A stretch of DNA of 50,695 bases from Bacteroidales bacterium (lineage in GTDB: Bacteria; Planctomycetota; Planctomycetia; Gemmatales; Gemmataceae): NCBI GenBank assembly GCA_026931725.1, contig JAIXLE010000213.1, positions 1 through 50,695 on the forward strand, in the 5' to 3' direction. A program made the position numbers and the translations under genes. Numbering within the stretch: position 1 is the stretch's first letter; every line of letters begins with the position of its first letter. Below the pieces are notes generated by a model. The model was not told the origin of the DNA and ran no database searches. It saw nothing but the letters and a program-made list of their open reading frames with translations. This document shows, piece after piece, positions 26,942-36,295 of the stretch.

Positions 26942-28372
26942 TCATTTCAAAAGTAAGAGCAGCGCCGCCGCAGCCATCGCGATTGCCGCACCGAGCAACA
27001 CCCAAGGTGTCCAGTTGGGAGTCTTCTTGCGGGTCGGCGGTGGGACGGGGGCTCGGGCGGGCAACGGTTCCCGAACGGGTTGGTACGCTTCGGTCGCGGC
27101 GTTGGGGTCACTGGAGGGGCTTGCGAGTAACCGGGTCGACGAGGCCGCAGCCGAGCTTTTCGGAGGCACGGTATAGGCCACGGTTTCGGATGCATGGAAA
27201 CTGTTGGCCACGGGCGTGAGCGGCGCTCCACTCGGGGTGTCGGGTAACAAGGGGATCGCCGCAGGCATCGGCTCAGAAGTTGGACCCAACACAAGATCCC
27301 GGAATTCGGGAATACTCTTCAGCGATTGAAATTGTCCGTTCTTCGTCCGGCACACGAGAATCTGACTGACATCGCCGAGCAAACCCGATTGGATATTTTT
27401 GCGGATACTATCGGTGGAACCTTTGACCGTACGCGGTTGATTGTTTTCGTCATGATAGACCATATACCACAAATCGGACGCGGAGAAGCGGAGGGAATCG
27501 CCCGAGTTGGCTGCTGTGGGGCCGCTGCCGACCTTCCAGCCTGTGCCAGTGAGGTCTTCCATGAATTCTCGGCAGTTCGCGGGGCGTTGGGCCGGGTCCG
27601 CGTTCATGGCTCGGACAATCGCCCAACTGACACGCTCGGAAAGTTGAGGGTTGAGTTGACGCGGCGGAGCGAAATCGTTTTTTGTCTTCTTGACCCAGCA
27701 ATCGAGCGGGCTCGTTTTGTCAAAGGGCACCACGCCGGTCACGAGGCAATAGAGGGTCGCACCCAGCGAGTAGACATCACAGCGGACATCGGCATTCTTG
27801 GCGTTGCGGAACTGCTCGGGTGCCATGAAGTGCGGCGTGCCTAAACCGCGACCAGTGCGGGTGAGGTTGAGTTCCCCTTCCACTTCTTTCACCAAGCCCA
27901 AATCGGTGAGCTTGGCCGCTCCCTCGGCCAGGGTGACGAGAATATTATCGGGTTTGACATCGCGGTGGATCAAGCCTTGTTTATGGGCACGATGCAATCC
28001 CTCACACACCTGACTAATGATCCGAACCGCTTCGGCTTCTTCGATCCGCCCATCCCGCTCGACTCGTTGGCCGAGCGATTCGCCTTCGACGAACTCCATC
28101 ACGAGGTAGGGGGTCGCGCCGGTGCCACAATAATCCAGTGCTTTGACGACGTTGGGATGATCGATGAGGCTGGCCGCGCGAAACTCTTGCTCAAACCGTT
28201 TGACAAGCAGCGGGTTCCGGGCCGTCTCCGGGGGAATGATTTTGATGGCCACGATCGCGCCCGTGGTCCGTTCTCGCCCCTTGTAAACGGCACCCATCCC
28301 CCCTTCGGCGATTTTGAGGATCAGATCGTAATTCCCGACCGTTTGCAGATTGCGGGAGGCATCCGACGACAT
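26942..28372 (-). CDS. Membrane-anchored Ser/Thr protein kinase with GYF-like segment
   Basis: A 476-residue protein; the ATG at 28372 has GGAG six bases upstream. The Hanks kinase domain (about residues 12-285) is complete: AEGGMGAVYKG, AIK with Lys44, HRDVKPDN (136-143), DLG (157-159) and APE (184-186). A segment around 306-370, with LWYMVYHDENNQP and KNIQSGLLGDVSQILV, resembles the GYF_2 adaptor module found in many planctomycete proteins. A Pro-rich stretch leads to a single C-terminal helix (WVLLGAAIAMAAAALLLLL). The tail anchor leaves the kinase domain in the cytoplasm. It is divergent from the membrane-protein cluster at 28.7 kb. Confidence 0.9.
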   Translation of the reverse strand: MSSDASRNLQTVGNYDLILKIAEGGMGAVYKGRERTTGAIVAIKIIPPETARNPLLVKRFEQEFRAASLIDHPNVVKALDYCGTGATPYLVMEFVEGESLGQRVERDGRIEEAEAVRIISQVCEGLHRAHKQGLIHRDVKPDNILVTLAEGAAKLTDLGLVKEVEGELNLTRTGRGLGTPHFMAPEQFRNAKNADVRCDVYSLGATLYCLVTGVVPFDKTSPLDCWVKKTKNDFAPPRQLNPQLSERVSWAIVRAMNADPAQRPANCREFMEDLTGTGWKVGSGPTAANSGDSLRFSASDLWYMVYHDENNQPRTVKGSTDSIRKNIQSGLLGDVSQILVCRTKNGQFQSLKSIPEFRDLVLGPTSEPMPAAIPLLPDTPSGAPLTPVANSFHASETVAYTVPPKSSAAASSTRLLASPSSDPNAATEAYQPVREPLPARAPVPPPTRKKTPNWTPWVLLGAAIAMAAAALLLLLK

Positions 28373-28683
28373 ACAAAACTCCGGCCGCGTAGGCGATACG
28401 CACGGCGAAGAGACGACACACGCAATCACAAATTGATTGTCTTGTATCCTAATTCATCTTTGTAGTCCATACATCCAGAAAAATCAGAAATCTTCCTGCT
28501 CCGATTCCGCGTGCCGTCGCAACGACCGTAACGGTCACGCTTGCGAAGCCTGCCAAAGTTCCGGGGATTGCCACGCAAATCGCTTGTCAGGAGTGCGAAT
28601 GTCCGACACAATTCATTACGCAAGTGTTGCGGTCGTTGGCTGTATTCCGTTTGGGCATCGCAAGTCGTGGCGGGATCAATCCT
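28373..28683. other. Divergent promoter region, no gene recognised
   Basis: This 311-bp gap lies between the tail-anchored kinase (minus) and the five-gene membrane cluster (plus). Its kinase-proximal half is AT-richer than the surroundings, as expected for promoters. Open frames here are shadows. No clear operator palindrome was noticed. Confidence 0.45.
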
Positions 28684-30114
28684 ATGGGTACGCTTGGAAA
28701 AATCCTCCTCGTCTTCAACCTGTTCGCCGCGGGCGGGGTCGCTTTCGTGGCCACGCAAGATTGGGCGAAACGCCAGGAAGTCACCGGAACAGCGGTTCGA
28801 TTCCAATTGCATGTGCAAGGGTTGCCATTGGCTCCCCTAGCGGATGGCAGTGCGGCTCCCGCCAATGCGGATACCGTGCCGTTAGCCGTTGATATGCCCG
28901 GTTCCGTGCGGATTGAGTCCGTGACTCCCAAACTTTTGCAAAGCTATTTCCAGGGTGCCGATGGCGGCGCGATGCTCGGTGATAATGGGAAGCCCCCCGC
29001 GAATCAGATTGAAGAAGTCCGCCGGGTGAAGGAAAAAATCAGTGCCATGCTCACGCAAGCATCGCCCAACCAAAAGTTGGAATTGCTCTGCGGGCGGGCC
29101 TTGCCCGATGGCAGTTTCGTTCCCGGTTGGTTGGTACGACTCGCGGAATCGTTTGAAGAACGCGATCTGATTCGTCGCTTAGCCAACCCCAAAACCGGGA
29201 ATATCCCAGGAATTACGACCGCGGATCAAGCGGGGAAATTGGTGGAAACCATTCTCCTCAATCGGTTTGATTCGGTACTCAACGCTCCCAATGCTCAGTT
29301 GGCACAGGAACAAGCCGAGGAAACCGCCAAACTGGCTCAAGCCGTGGCGGCTGCGACGACACCTGTGAAATCGGCCCTCACGGACCTCGATACCGCCACC
29401 GATGCCTACAACACGGCGGGCAATGCCGCGATTGCGAAACCGCAAGACCCAACGGCGCAAGAAACCTACAAGACCACGGCCACACGGCTCCAAGAAGCCA
29501 CCGAACAGGTGCGGATTGCGGGTGAGAAACTCCAGGAAGCCCGCCGACCTTTGTACGAAGCGTTGACACGGCCCACCGTAACAGCTGCGCGTGATGAAAG
29601 CGACCGCCGCCATCGGGCCGCCCACTTGTTAATGTTCCTCGAACCCTCCTCCGCTTGGCAGCAACGTGTTGTGCGGGTTGTGGGGTTAAAACAGTACCAA
29701 AGTGCCCTCTCGGAACAGGCCGGGCGGCTCACGGATATGACTTGGGCACTCGAACAACTGATTCGGGCCGATCAGGGGATGTTCACCGCGGAATACGAAC
29801 AACTCAAACAACTTGCCCGGACTCGCCAGGGCATTCTCGATCAACAAGTGGCCGTTACGGCGGGCCTCGCCGATCAGAACGCCAAGGACAACGAGATCCT
29901 CAAACAGCGCCAGCTTCAGCGTGACCAACGCCGAGACATCCTGAGTGCGTTGCGGAAACAAGTGGAGGAGCAACTCGCCGCTCAGGCCACGGTGGAACAG
30001 AAATTGTTTGAAGTGCAACAACGCGTGGGCCAGTCCTTGATCCGAAATTTTGAACTCGAAGAGAAATTGGGCGTAGTCGAACGCCAAGTTCTCCAAGGAC
30101 GCAAGCCAAACTAA
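28684..30114 (+). CDS. Membrane-anchored coiled-coil protein (cluster gene 1)
   Basis: A 476-residue protein from the ATG at 28684 (MGTLGKILLVFNLFAAGGV), which begins with a single N-terminal membrane helix. The rest is helical and Gln/Ala/Glu-rich, with long heptad-like stretches at about 215-310 and 365-465. No enzymatic motif is seen. Its first 30 residues resemble those of the next two genes (Gly-Lys-LeuPhe/Leu-Val followed by an Asn-Leu helix), so the three are probably paralogues or share a targeting module. Function unknown; the orientation suggests a large extracytoplasmic coiled coil. Confidence 0.75.
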   Translation: MGTLGKILLVFNLFAAGGVAFVATQDWAKRQEVTGTAVRFQLHVQGLPLAPLADGSAAPANADTVPLAVDMPGSVRIESVTPKLLQSYFQGADGGAMLGDNGKPPANQIEEVRRVKEKISAMLTQASPNQKLELLCGRALPDGSFVPGWLVRLAESFEERDLIRRLANPKTGNIPGITTADQAGKLVETILLNRFDSVLNAPNAQLAQEQAEETAKLAQAVAAATTPVKSALTDLDTATDAYNTAGNAAIAKPQDPTAQETYKTTATRLQEATEQVRIAGEKLQEARRPLYEALTRPTVTAARDESDRRHRAAHLLMFLEPSSAWQQRVVRVVGLKQYQSALSEQAGRLTDMTWALEQLIRADQGMFTAEYEQLKQLARTRQGILDQQVAVTAGLADQNAKDNEILKQRQLQRDQRRDILSALRKQVEEQLAAQATVEQKLFEVQQRVGQSLIRNFELEEKLGVVERQVLQGRKPN

Positions 30115-30164
30115 GACCGGGTGGCTCTTTACTCTTTCCATTCGGACGACCGAGGCGAAATGCC

Positions 30165-30854
30165 ATGACCGGGATCGGCAAACTTTTCGTGTACTTGAAC
30201 CTCTTCGTCAGCGTCACGCTGGTGATCTGGGCCACGTCGCTCTACGCCAACCGACTCCCGTACCTGAATGCCACCACTGCGGAGGGGCAAACAGTCAAGG
30301 GGACACTGAACCGGGCGCAAGAGGAAATCACGGACTTCACACGTAGAATCGCGGAAATCAGCCAAATGTATGGCTCCCGTTCCGATCTGCTTCTCAACGG
30401 GGAAGCCTATCGGCAACAACGGCTGGATTTCTACACGACGAACCTGGACCAAGCCCGCAACGGAAACGCGGTCGGTGGAGCCGTCTTCCGCGAGTTTGAA
30501 CTGGTCGGCCGGGTGGGGCCGCTCATCAACATCGGGGCCGCGGGAACCGTCTCACCCGATGCGAAAGGACGACCACTCCGGGGGTTGAAAGACATCCAGG
30601 CCGATCTTGATCGTTCAATCCGAGATGCGGGAAACTATCGTGCCGCGATCTTTCAAGCTCGATCCGACCACCAAAAGACATCCACGGAAATTGAAGACAT
30701 CGACGCACGCACCGTGGCGCAACGGACCATCCTCATGAACCTCACGGAGGAAGCCACTTATCTGGGTTCCCTCCAGGTCAACTGGGATGAGGAATTACGG
30801 ATTCTGACCGCGCGTCAAAATCAGTTGGAACGACGATTGCAATCGATGCCGTAA
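30165..30854 (+). CDS. Membrane-anchored coiled-coil protein (cluster gene 2)
   Basis: A 229-residue protein with GAGG nine bases before the ATG. The N-terminal helix MTGIGKLFVYLNLFVSVTLV is followed by a mostly helical domain, including RAQEEITDFTRRIAEISQMY and a C-terminal stretch rich in Gln/Glu/Leu. It lies 50 bp downstream of gene 1 and 117 bp upstream of gene 3. The shared GKLFVYLN-type start links it to its neighbours. No known domain is recognised. Confidence 0.75.
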   Translation: MTGIGKLFVYLNLFVSVTLVIWATSLYANRLPYLNATTAEGQTVKGTLNRAQEEITDFTRRIAEISQMYGSRSDLLLNGEAYRQQRLDFYTTNLDQARNGNAVGGAVFREFELVGRVGPLINIGAAGTVSPDAKGRPLRGLKDIQADLDRSIRDAGNYRAAIFQARSDHQKTSTEIEDIDARTVAQRTILMNLTEEATYLGSLQVNWDEELRILTARQNQLERRLQSMP

Positions 30855-30971
30855 ATTGGACTGGACACCAACGCGAACAGCGATATGTTCCGCCAGTTTC
30901 GGAATCACGGCGATGCTATCCAGGCAGCTACCGCGACGAGACAGCACTGACTGTAGGGGGAGGATCGGACG

Positions 30972-31826
30972 ATGACCATTCTCGGGAAACTGTTGGTGTT
31001 CATGGTCCTGCTGTTGAGCGTTGTGTTCAATGGTCTGGTCGTGAATGCGTATGTCACCCGGACCAATTGGAAGAAGATGGCCGATGACAACAAGGCCACC
31101 GCTCAAAAAGCCGCCACGGCTGTCGGAGCCATGCAAAAACTCCTGGAAGAACAACGCGCCATTTCCGCGGAATCCCTGAGCCGTGCTTACGAAGAGCGCA
31201 ATCAGTACATGGATTTGTACACCAAGGAAAAAAACGCGGCCCAAGCGATCCGAGCCACGCTCGATAAGAGCATGGCCGATTCCCGTAAGGACAGCACCAC
31301 GCAAATTGCGGCCCAGGCTCTTGTCGATAGCTTGCAAAAGCAAGTCGACGGCCTGACGACCGATATTACCACCCTACAAAGCAAGAACGACGAACTCATT
31401 AAATCCGCGGAAGCCGCCAAGATCTCCCAAACGCAAGCGGAAATCGAGGCCAACGCCCAACGGAAACGGGCCGAGCAGTACGCCGACCAGATTCGCAAGA
31501 TGAACGAACTGGTGCAACAATACAAGCAAGGTGGCCGTCCTCTCGCACCCGGTGAAACTCTGAGCATGGCACCCGAAGGTTTCCGAGGAACCGTCCGAGC
31601 GTATCAGGATGGTTACGTTTCTTTCACCCCAGGGTTGGATGCCGGGTTGACCAAGAACGCGACTTTGATGGTCTATCGCCTGAACCCGGCCCCCAAGTAT
31701 CTCGGCAAAGTACTCGTGACGCTGGTTGATCCGAAAGAAGGCGTGGGGCGGTTTATCCCCGCTGGCGGTGTGCGTGTCGGCCCGAATGATCTGCCAAAAC
31801 CCGGCGACGAACTGAAGGCGGATTGA
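30972..31826 (+). CDS. Membrane-anchored coiled-coil protein (cluster gene 3)
   Basis: A 284-residue protein; GGAGG is eight bases before the ATG. After the N-terminal helix MTILGKLLVFMVLLLSVVFN comes a long coiled coil (about residues 35-185, including IRKMNELVQQYKQGG). The C-terminal about 90 residues form a compact beta domain: FRGTVRAYQDGYVSFTPGLD, then AGLTKNATLMVYRLNPAPKY and GKVLVTLVDPKEGVG. This architecture (helix, coiled coil, beta domain) is reminiscent of MreC, the cell-shape scaffold, but I see no diagnostic MreC motif. Function unknown. Confidence 0.78.
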   Translation: MTILGKLLVFMVLLLSVVFNGLVVNAYVTRTNWKKMADDNKATAQKAATAVGAMQKLLEEQRAISAESLSRAYEERNQYMDLYTKEKNAAQAIRATLDKSMADSRKDSTTQIAAQALVDSLQKQVDGLTTDITTLQSKNDELIKSAEAAKISQTQAEIEANAQRKRAEQYADQIRKMNELVQQYKQGGRPLAPGETLSMAPEGFRGTVRAYQDGYVSFTPGLDAGLTKNATLMVYRLNPAPKYLGKVLVTLVDPKEGVGRFIPAGGVRVGPNDLPKPGDELKAD

Positions 31827-31876
31827 TCTTGCCCCTGATGATTCTGTCTCTCATGACACCGTCGAGGTAAACGATC

Positions 31877-32191
31877 ATGGCGAAAAAGAAAAAGCGTCCA
31901 GTCGATGATGATGAAGATGATTTTGTTGACGATTACGACGACGACGATAACGATTACCAAGAAGCGCAAACAAAAAAGCGACCACGCGCCAACGATGACG
32001 AGGAGAACCCCGAGTCCCCGCGGCCAAAGGTGCGGAGCAACGCTTTCACGGGAATGCTCGCCATTTCCTTGGTAGCTCTGCTAGCGGCGGCTGCCTTATT
32101 TTATCTCGATTTTGATGCGATCAGCGGTACGATTCCGCAACCGTCGGTCACGGTTCCAGAACTTGGAGCCAGCGTTGCCCCCGGTCGGTAA
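31877..32191 (+). CDS. Small membrane protein with highly charged N-terminus (cluster gene 4)
   Basis: A 104-residue protein with GAGG nine bases upstream. The first about 55 residues are a Lys patch (MAKKKKRP) followed by an Asp/Glu-rich run (DDDEDDFVDDYDDDDNDY) and a second basic patch. One membrane helix (FTGMLAISLVALLAAAALFY) and a short outer tail follow. The cytoplasmic acidic tail could bind cations or basic partners (inference). It is spaced 50 bp from gene 3 and 27 bp from gene 5. Confidence 0.72.
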   Translation: MAKKKKRPVDDDEDDFVDDYDDDDNDYQEAQTKKRPRANDDEENPESPRPKVRSNAFTGMLAISLVALLAAAALFYLDFDAISGTIPQPSVTVPELGASVAPGR

Positions 32192-32218
32192 CTCAGTGCT
32201 GAACAGGAGATTGCCAAT

Positions 32219-32599
32219 ATGGCCCGGAAACGTCGTGGACCTGAAACCGCACCGGCCCGCAATGATGTTTATGTGGGAATGCTGGCTCTGACGTTCCTGG
32301 CCATGACGGTGGGAACCGCCCTGCTGGCCATGGAGTGCAACGAATACGGTTGGGAGTCTGAACCCACGGCTGGCTCACCCGTGAGCATCCCCGATGTTTC
32401 CGCGATCGGTTCACGCCCGGTTGCGCCGGCGGTTCCGGCCGATGGGGCAGGAGTTCGCGTCCCTCCGCAGGTTCCACAAGTCCCACGAACCGAACCTGCT
32501 GATCTGACCGGCCCGGCCCCGATCCAACCTCCTCTGTTGGCACCTTTGATTCCCACGGTTCCAGTGTCCGCGCAGCCCGATCACCCCGCCATCCGCTAG
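32219..32599 (+). CDS. Small membrane protein with Pro-rich tail (cluster gene 5)
   Basis: A 126-residue protein; AGGAG is nine bases before the ATG. A short basic N-terminus (MARKRRGPE) precedes one membrane helix (VYVGMLALTFLAMTVGTALLAM), followed by a long Pro/Val/Ala-rich extracytoplasmic tail. The helix start (NDVYVGMLAL) parallels the NAFTGMLAIS of gene 4, so the two may be paralogous. It is the last gene of the cluster. Function unknown. Confidence 0.72.
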   Translation: MARKRRGPETAPARNDVYVGMLALTFLAMTVGTALLAMECNEYGWESEPTAGSPVSIPDVSAIGSRPVAPAVPADGAGVRVPPQVPQVPRTEPADLTGPAPIQPPLLAPLIPTVPVSAQPDHPAIR

Positions 32600-32739
32600 G
32601 CGGGGTCGGCGGCATCAGAAGGGTACAGGTTTGAGAGCATATTCTCACGGCGGATTCCGCCTGTGAGTCCGTGTAGCCATTCTCATCGGCTCCATTCGTG
32701 GGCCGCCACGTTTACGGTTGCTACGAGTGCCACCTGGAA

Positions 32740-33519
32740 ATGAAAATTCTTTCCCGCCCTGCCCGGCCGAGTGTGGCCGCGGGTCATCCTGGTGTGGCCA
32801 CGGAAGGCTACTTTTCCGCGACCCGCCATCCGTGGGCGTGTCTGCTATTTTTACTGCCTTTGCTGGCCATTTACGAAGGTGGGGTGTTCCTGCTGAGTGG
32901 TGACAGCACGATGTCATTACGGAACGGGGCCGATGTCTGGCTCCGCTGGGGGTTGGAGCGGTACGGCATCGTGCAGGAATGGGTGCCGCCGACGGTCGTC
33001 CTGGGGATTCTCTTGCTTCGCGCTGGGGGGAACTGGAGTTCCCGGCCAGGCGACCCATTTTCCACGTTATTCGGCATGACGTTGGAAAGTGTTCTCTATG
33101 CGGTGGCGCTGTGGGCGGTGGCTCGGAATTTTGAAGCGTTCCTCCAGCATTGGGAACTCCCATTTGCGGAAATCCGCATTCACACGACCGCGGCTCGGCA
33201 ACTCATTACCTACATTGGAGCGGGCATTTACGAGGAAGTGTTATTCCGGCTCGGCTTGTTTTCCGTACTGTTCTTCATTCTGCGGGCCGTGCGGATACCG
33301 GCCATTGCCGCATTTTTGTTGGCATCCGGGGCCGCGGCGGTGGCATTCGCGGCGGCGCACCATCTTGGCCCGCAGGGCGAAGAGTATGTCCCGATTCGCT
33401 TTCTATTTCGCGTATTGGCGGGCTTGTATTTCACCGTGTTGTACTGCCTCCGTGGGTTTGGCATCGCGGCGGGTGCCCATGCGGGATATGATATTCTGGT
33501 TGGATTGTCCGTGGGTTGA
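32740..33519 (+). CDS. CPBP family intramembrane metalloprotease
   Basis: A 259-residue polytopic membrane protein of the CAAX protease/bacteriocin-processing (Rce1-like) family. The three motifs are visible: GIYEEVLFR (EE at 165-166, Arg170), FAAAHH, and a C-terminal AHAGYD that supplies the last His/Asp. Several hydrophobic segments flank them. Substrates of bacterial members are mostly unknown. I chose the ATG at 32740; an upstream GTG at 32698 would add 14 residues of poor quality. It lies 140 bp after the coiled-coil cluster. Confidence 0.85.
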   Translation: MKILSRPARPSVAAGHPGVATEGYFSATRHPWACLLFLLPLLAIYEGGVFLLSGDSTMSLRNGADVWLRWGLERYGIVQEWVPPTVVLGILLLRAGGNWSSRPGDPFSTLFGMTLESVLYAVALWAVARNFEAFLQHWELPFAEIRIHTTAARQLITYIGAGIYEEVLFRLGLFSVLFFILRAVRIPAIAAFLLASGAAAVAFAAAHHLGPQGEEYVPIRFLFRVLAGLYFTVLYCLRGFGIAAGAHAGYDILVGLSVG

Positions 33520-33632
33520 ACGAACCCGTGAGCGGTTGACCCTGTCAATCCTGAACCGATCTGCATATGATTTTCTGGAAACCCCAGTATGCGTGGGTTG
33601 GCCCTCCGCCACGTCAAAAACAAGGAGCCTCG

Positions 33633-34619
33633 ATGCCTGCCACTCTTCCGAATGTGTTGGATGATGTCGCTGCGGAAATTCTCGAATTGAAGAAGAAAGT
33701 CGGCGCGACGATTTTGGCGCACTACTACCAGAACGGTGAAATCCAGGAACTCGCGGACATCACCGGCGACAGTCTCAAGTTGGCCCGCGAAGCGACCAAG
33801 GTCGATTCCCCGGTCATCGTCTTCTGCGGTGTGCTGTTCATGGCCGAAACCGCCAAGATGTTAAACCCCGCGAAAAAAGTCCTGCTCCCGGATTTACAGG
33901 CCGGTTGCAGCCTCGTCGATTCCGCGCCGCCGGACAAACTCGCCCGCTATCAAGAGATGCTCCGCGAGAATGGCCGCAAGTTTCAGACCGTGACGTACAT
34001 CAACAGTTCCGCGAAGGTCAAAGCATTATCCGATTGGATCGTCACCAGTGGCAACGCGGAAGAAATTGTCCGCCGGGTGCCGGATGAGTACGAGATTCTG
34101 TTCGTTCCCGATAAGCATTTAGGCCGCTACTTGCAAGACGTGACGGGCCGCAAGATGATCTTGTGGGATGGCTCGTGCATGGTCCACGAGATTTTCAGCG
34201 TGCAGGATCTGTTGAAGCTGAAGAAGCAGCGCCCAGAAGCCGTGACGATCGCACACCCCGAATGCCCGCAAAACGTCCTGGAACATGCCGATTACGTCGG
34301 CGGCACCGAGGCCATGATTCGGCATGTCGGCCAGTTCGCCGAACCGATGACGTTCCTGGTGGCCACGGAACCGAACATGATGTGGCAACTGCAATCACGG
34401 TTTCCGCAGCACACCTATTTACCCGTTCCTGGTGTCACCTGTTCGTGCAACAACTGCCCGCACATGGCTTTGAACACCTTGGAAAAAATCCGTGACTGCC
34501 TGCGGGATGGCCAGCCGGAGATCGTCTGGCAACCCGAATTCGACCGCGCGAAAGACGTTTTGGCGAAGAGTTTGTTGAACCCGCCGACCACCGCGCCGGT
34601 GCTTCCCGTGGGCGATTGA
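33633..34619 (+). CDS. nadA: Quinolinate synthase A
   Basis: A 328-residue 4Fe-4S enzyme that condenses iminoaspartate with dihydroxyacetone phosphate to quinolinate in NAD synthesis. The ATG at 33633 has AAGGAG five bases upstream, which decides against the in-frame start at 33567. Motifs are [14 protein letters not shown] (29-42), [11 protein letters not shown] (Cys92), WDGSCMVHE (Cys182), ECPQNV and CSCNNCPHM (Cys270/272/275). The cluster ligands are expected to be Cys92, Cys182 and one of the last group. Neither nadB nor nadC is adjacent. Confidence 0.95.
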   Translation: MPATLPNVLDDVAAEILELKKKVGATILAHYYQNGEIQELADITGDSLKLAREATKVDSPVIVFCGVLFMAETAKMLNPAKKVLLPDLQAGCSLVDSAPPDKLARYQEMLRENGRKFQTVTYINSSAKVKALSDWIVTSGNAEEIVRRVPDEYEILFVPDKHLGRYLQDVTGRKMILWDGSCMVHEIFSVQDLLKLKKQRPEAVTIAHPECPQNVLEHADYVGGTEAMIRHVGQFAEPMTFLVATEPNMMWQLQSRFPQHTYLPVPGVTCSCNNCPHMALNTLEKIRDCLRDGQPEIVWQPEFDRAKDVLAKSLLNPPTTAPVLPVGD

Positions 34620-34856
34620 GTTTGACGGTGGATTGTTGCTGTTCCATTGCACGAAATCCGAGGGTGTGGCAAACCTCACCGCACCCCCCTCCTCACCGCG
34701 GCAATTCTCCCGCATCTTCAGGAATAAATGATTGACGATCCGCCATCCTGGCGAAGAAAATGGCCGTGTGGCTCCCGGATCGGGACGACCGCGCGGAAAC
34801 CTTCCCCCCAATTTTGCCCGAACCGCTTGTGCCACAACCATCTGGAGGAAATCGAG

Positions 34857-36167
34857 ATGACGCGGTGGACTCGTCGGATGCTTCTCGCAACGGTTCTGTC
34901 GGTTGGTTTCTTGACCAATTTGGTCCCATCGGGGCGCGCCCAGGAACAAGCAACCCCGCGAGTTTCGGCGGCGGAATTCGACAAACTGTTCCAACTGATC
35001 CAACCGCAACCGGGTGAATCACGCTGGATGGAGATTGCCTGGTATCCGAGTGTCTGGGAGGCACGGCAAAAGGCGGCTCAGGAAGGAAAACCACTGTTTT
35101 TGTGGGCCGGGAGTGGCGGTGCGCCAGCGGCGGGCTGTTGAACGGCCGGTCGCTTGGGCCGTGAGCCCAATTTGTGGACCGATGATCGTATTCAGTTGAT
35201 TCGAGAACATTTCATCGCGGCGGCGGTGCCGACCCAGATGCGCGATGCCAAAAACCCGGAAGGCGAATTCCTCCGTGCCGCGGGCCTCGACAAACACTGG
35301 GTGACCAGCAGCGGCTATATGAGTTGCGTCTCCGCGAGTGGCAAGTGGTTGGGGCACGCTCCATCCGAGAAGGTACTGGCCCAGTTTCAAAAGCTGCCCG
35401 AAGCCGAACGGAAACCCGGTGCGGTCGTGGTTGCCGATCTCAAACCCTCGGAACGTGTCATTCCAGAACCCCCTGCGGGGGGAATGGTTCTCAAGGTTTA
35501 CGCCCGGTTTTTGAGTCGGGATGAGAAAGGCGGACTCCGCCACGCCCGGCGTGAGGATTTTCGCAAAATTCACACGTTCATGCTATCGCCGAATACGGAG
35601 TATATGTGGCTGACTCGTGAGGAACTTCTCGCGTTGATACCGGACAACCCGAAGGTGGGCGATCGGCACCCGGTTCCACCCGCACTGGTAGAACGGTTGG
35701 CGCGGTTCCATTTGTCGCCGCCGCGGGCTTTGACCAGCGAAGATCGGATTATCCGCAAACAGGCCATCAAACAGGCGGAATTGGCTCTCATCGTTGCGGA
35801 TGTTTCCTCGGATCGTCTCCGGTTGACCCTGGAAGGCCGAATTCACTGGGGCAGTGATTTCGATGCCGCCCAAGCGACTTCGCCGAATGGTCCGCTCGAA
35901 CTCGGGTTTGCGACACCGCTCTACGGCAAGCTCGAATTCGATCGCCGCCGTCAGCAGTGCCTCCGTTGCGAGATCGTGGCACCGGGTGAGGTCTGGGGGC
36001 GTTGGGGCGATGCCAACAATAACAGCATGGGAATCGAACGCCCCGGCCGCAGTCCCATCGGTTTCGCGTTGGAATTGGCGACTGGAGACTCGCCCACGAA
36101 CCGGCTGCCCCCAGCGGGTAACGGCTATCGCGCCCTGCGTGCCGGTTATTTTTCCGCAGCACAATAA
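34857..36167 (+). CDS. Exported thioredoxin-like protein with in-frame UGA at codon 95 (candidate selenoprotein)
   Basis: The ATG at 34857 has GGAGGAA six bases upstream. A signal peptide ends in SGRA before QEQ. The frame reads to TGA 35139-35141 and then continues in the same frame to TAA 36165-36167, giving 436 residues. Around the UGA the protein reads EGKPLFLWAGSGGAPAAGC, then U, then TAGRLGREPNLWTDD. A hydrophobic strand followed by a Cys-x pair and a helix is the layout of a thioredoxin-type active site, with Cys94-Sec95 at the redox position (inference). The downstream part is clearly coding and continuous with codon use upstream. A SECIS-like hairpin follows. The C-terminal 300 residues are of unknown fold. 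Without recoding, the downstream 300 codons would have no good start or SD. A nonsense mutation is the alternative. Confidence 0.7.
35154..35170 (+). promoter_or_regulatory. SECIS-like hairpin after UGA 35139
   Basis: TTGGGC (35154-35159) pairs with GCCCAA (35165-35170) around the loop CGTGA, which starts 19 nt after the UGA. G is second in the apical loop. An alternative 6-bp stem, ACGGCC with GGCCGT (35142-35162), starts directly after the UGA and would compete. The stem is shorter than at the other two sites. Confidence 0.4.
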
Positions 36168-36295
36168 GTCCGGGAAGCGGGCTATCATAACGGAGATGCC
36201 CGTTCCGATACTGGCGAACCCTTAACAATGGGGACTCTTCCGCTGAGCCTGAGTTTTCCGCAGGGAGAACCGGACACGCGGAATCCACGATCACG

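Noticed and set aside
28099-28465. Plus-strand frames opposite the second kinase gene
   Set aside because: They overlap the conserved kinase motifs in antisense and have no SD or domain.
35154-36167. Separate gene starting at TTG 35154 after the first stop
   Set aside because: No SD precedes the TTG, which lies inside the hairpin, and the sequence between TGA and TTG is in frame with both parts. A single interrupted gene explains it better.
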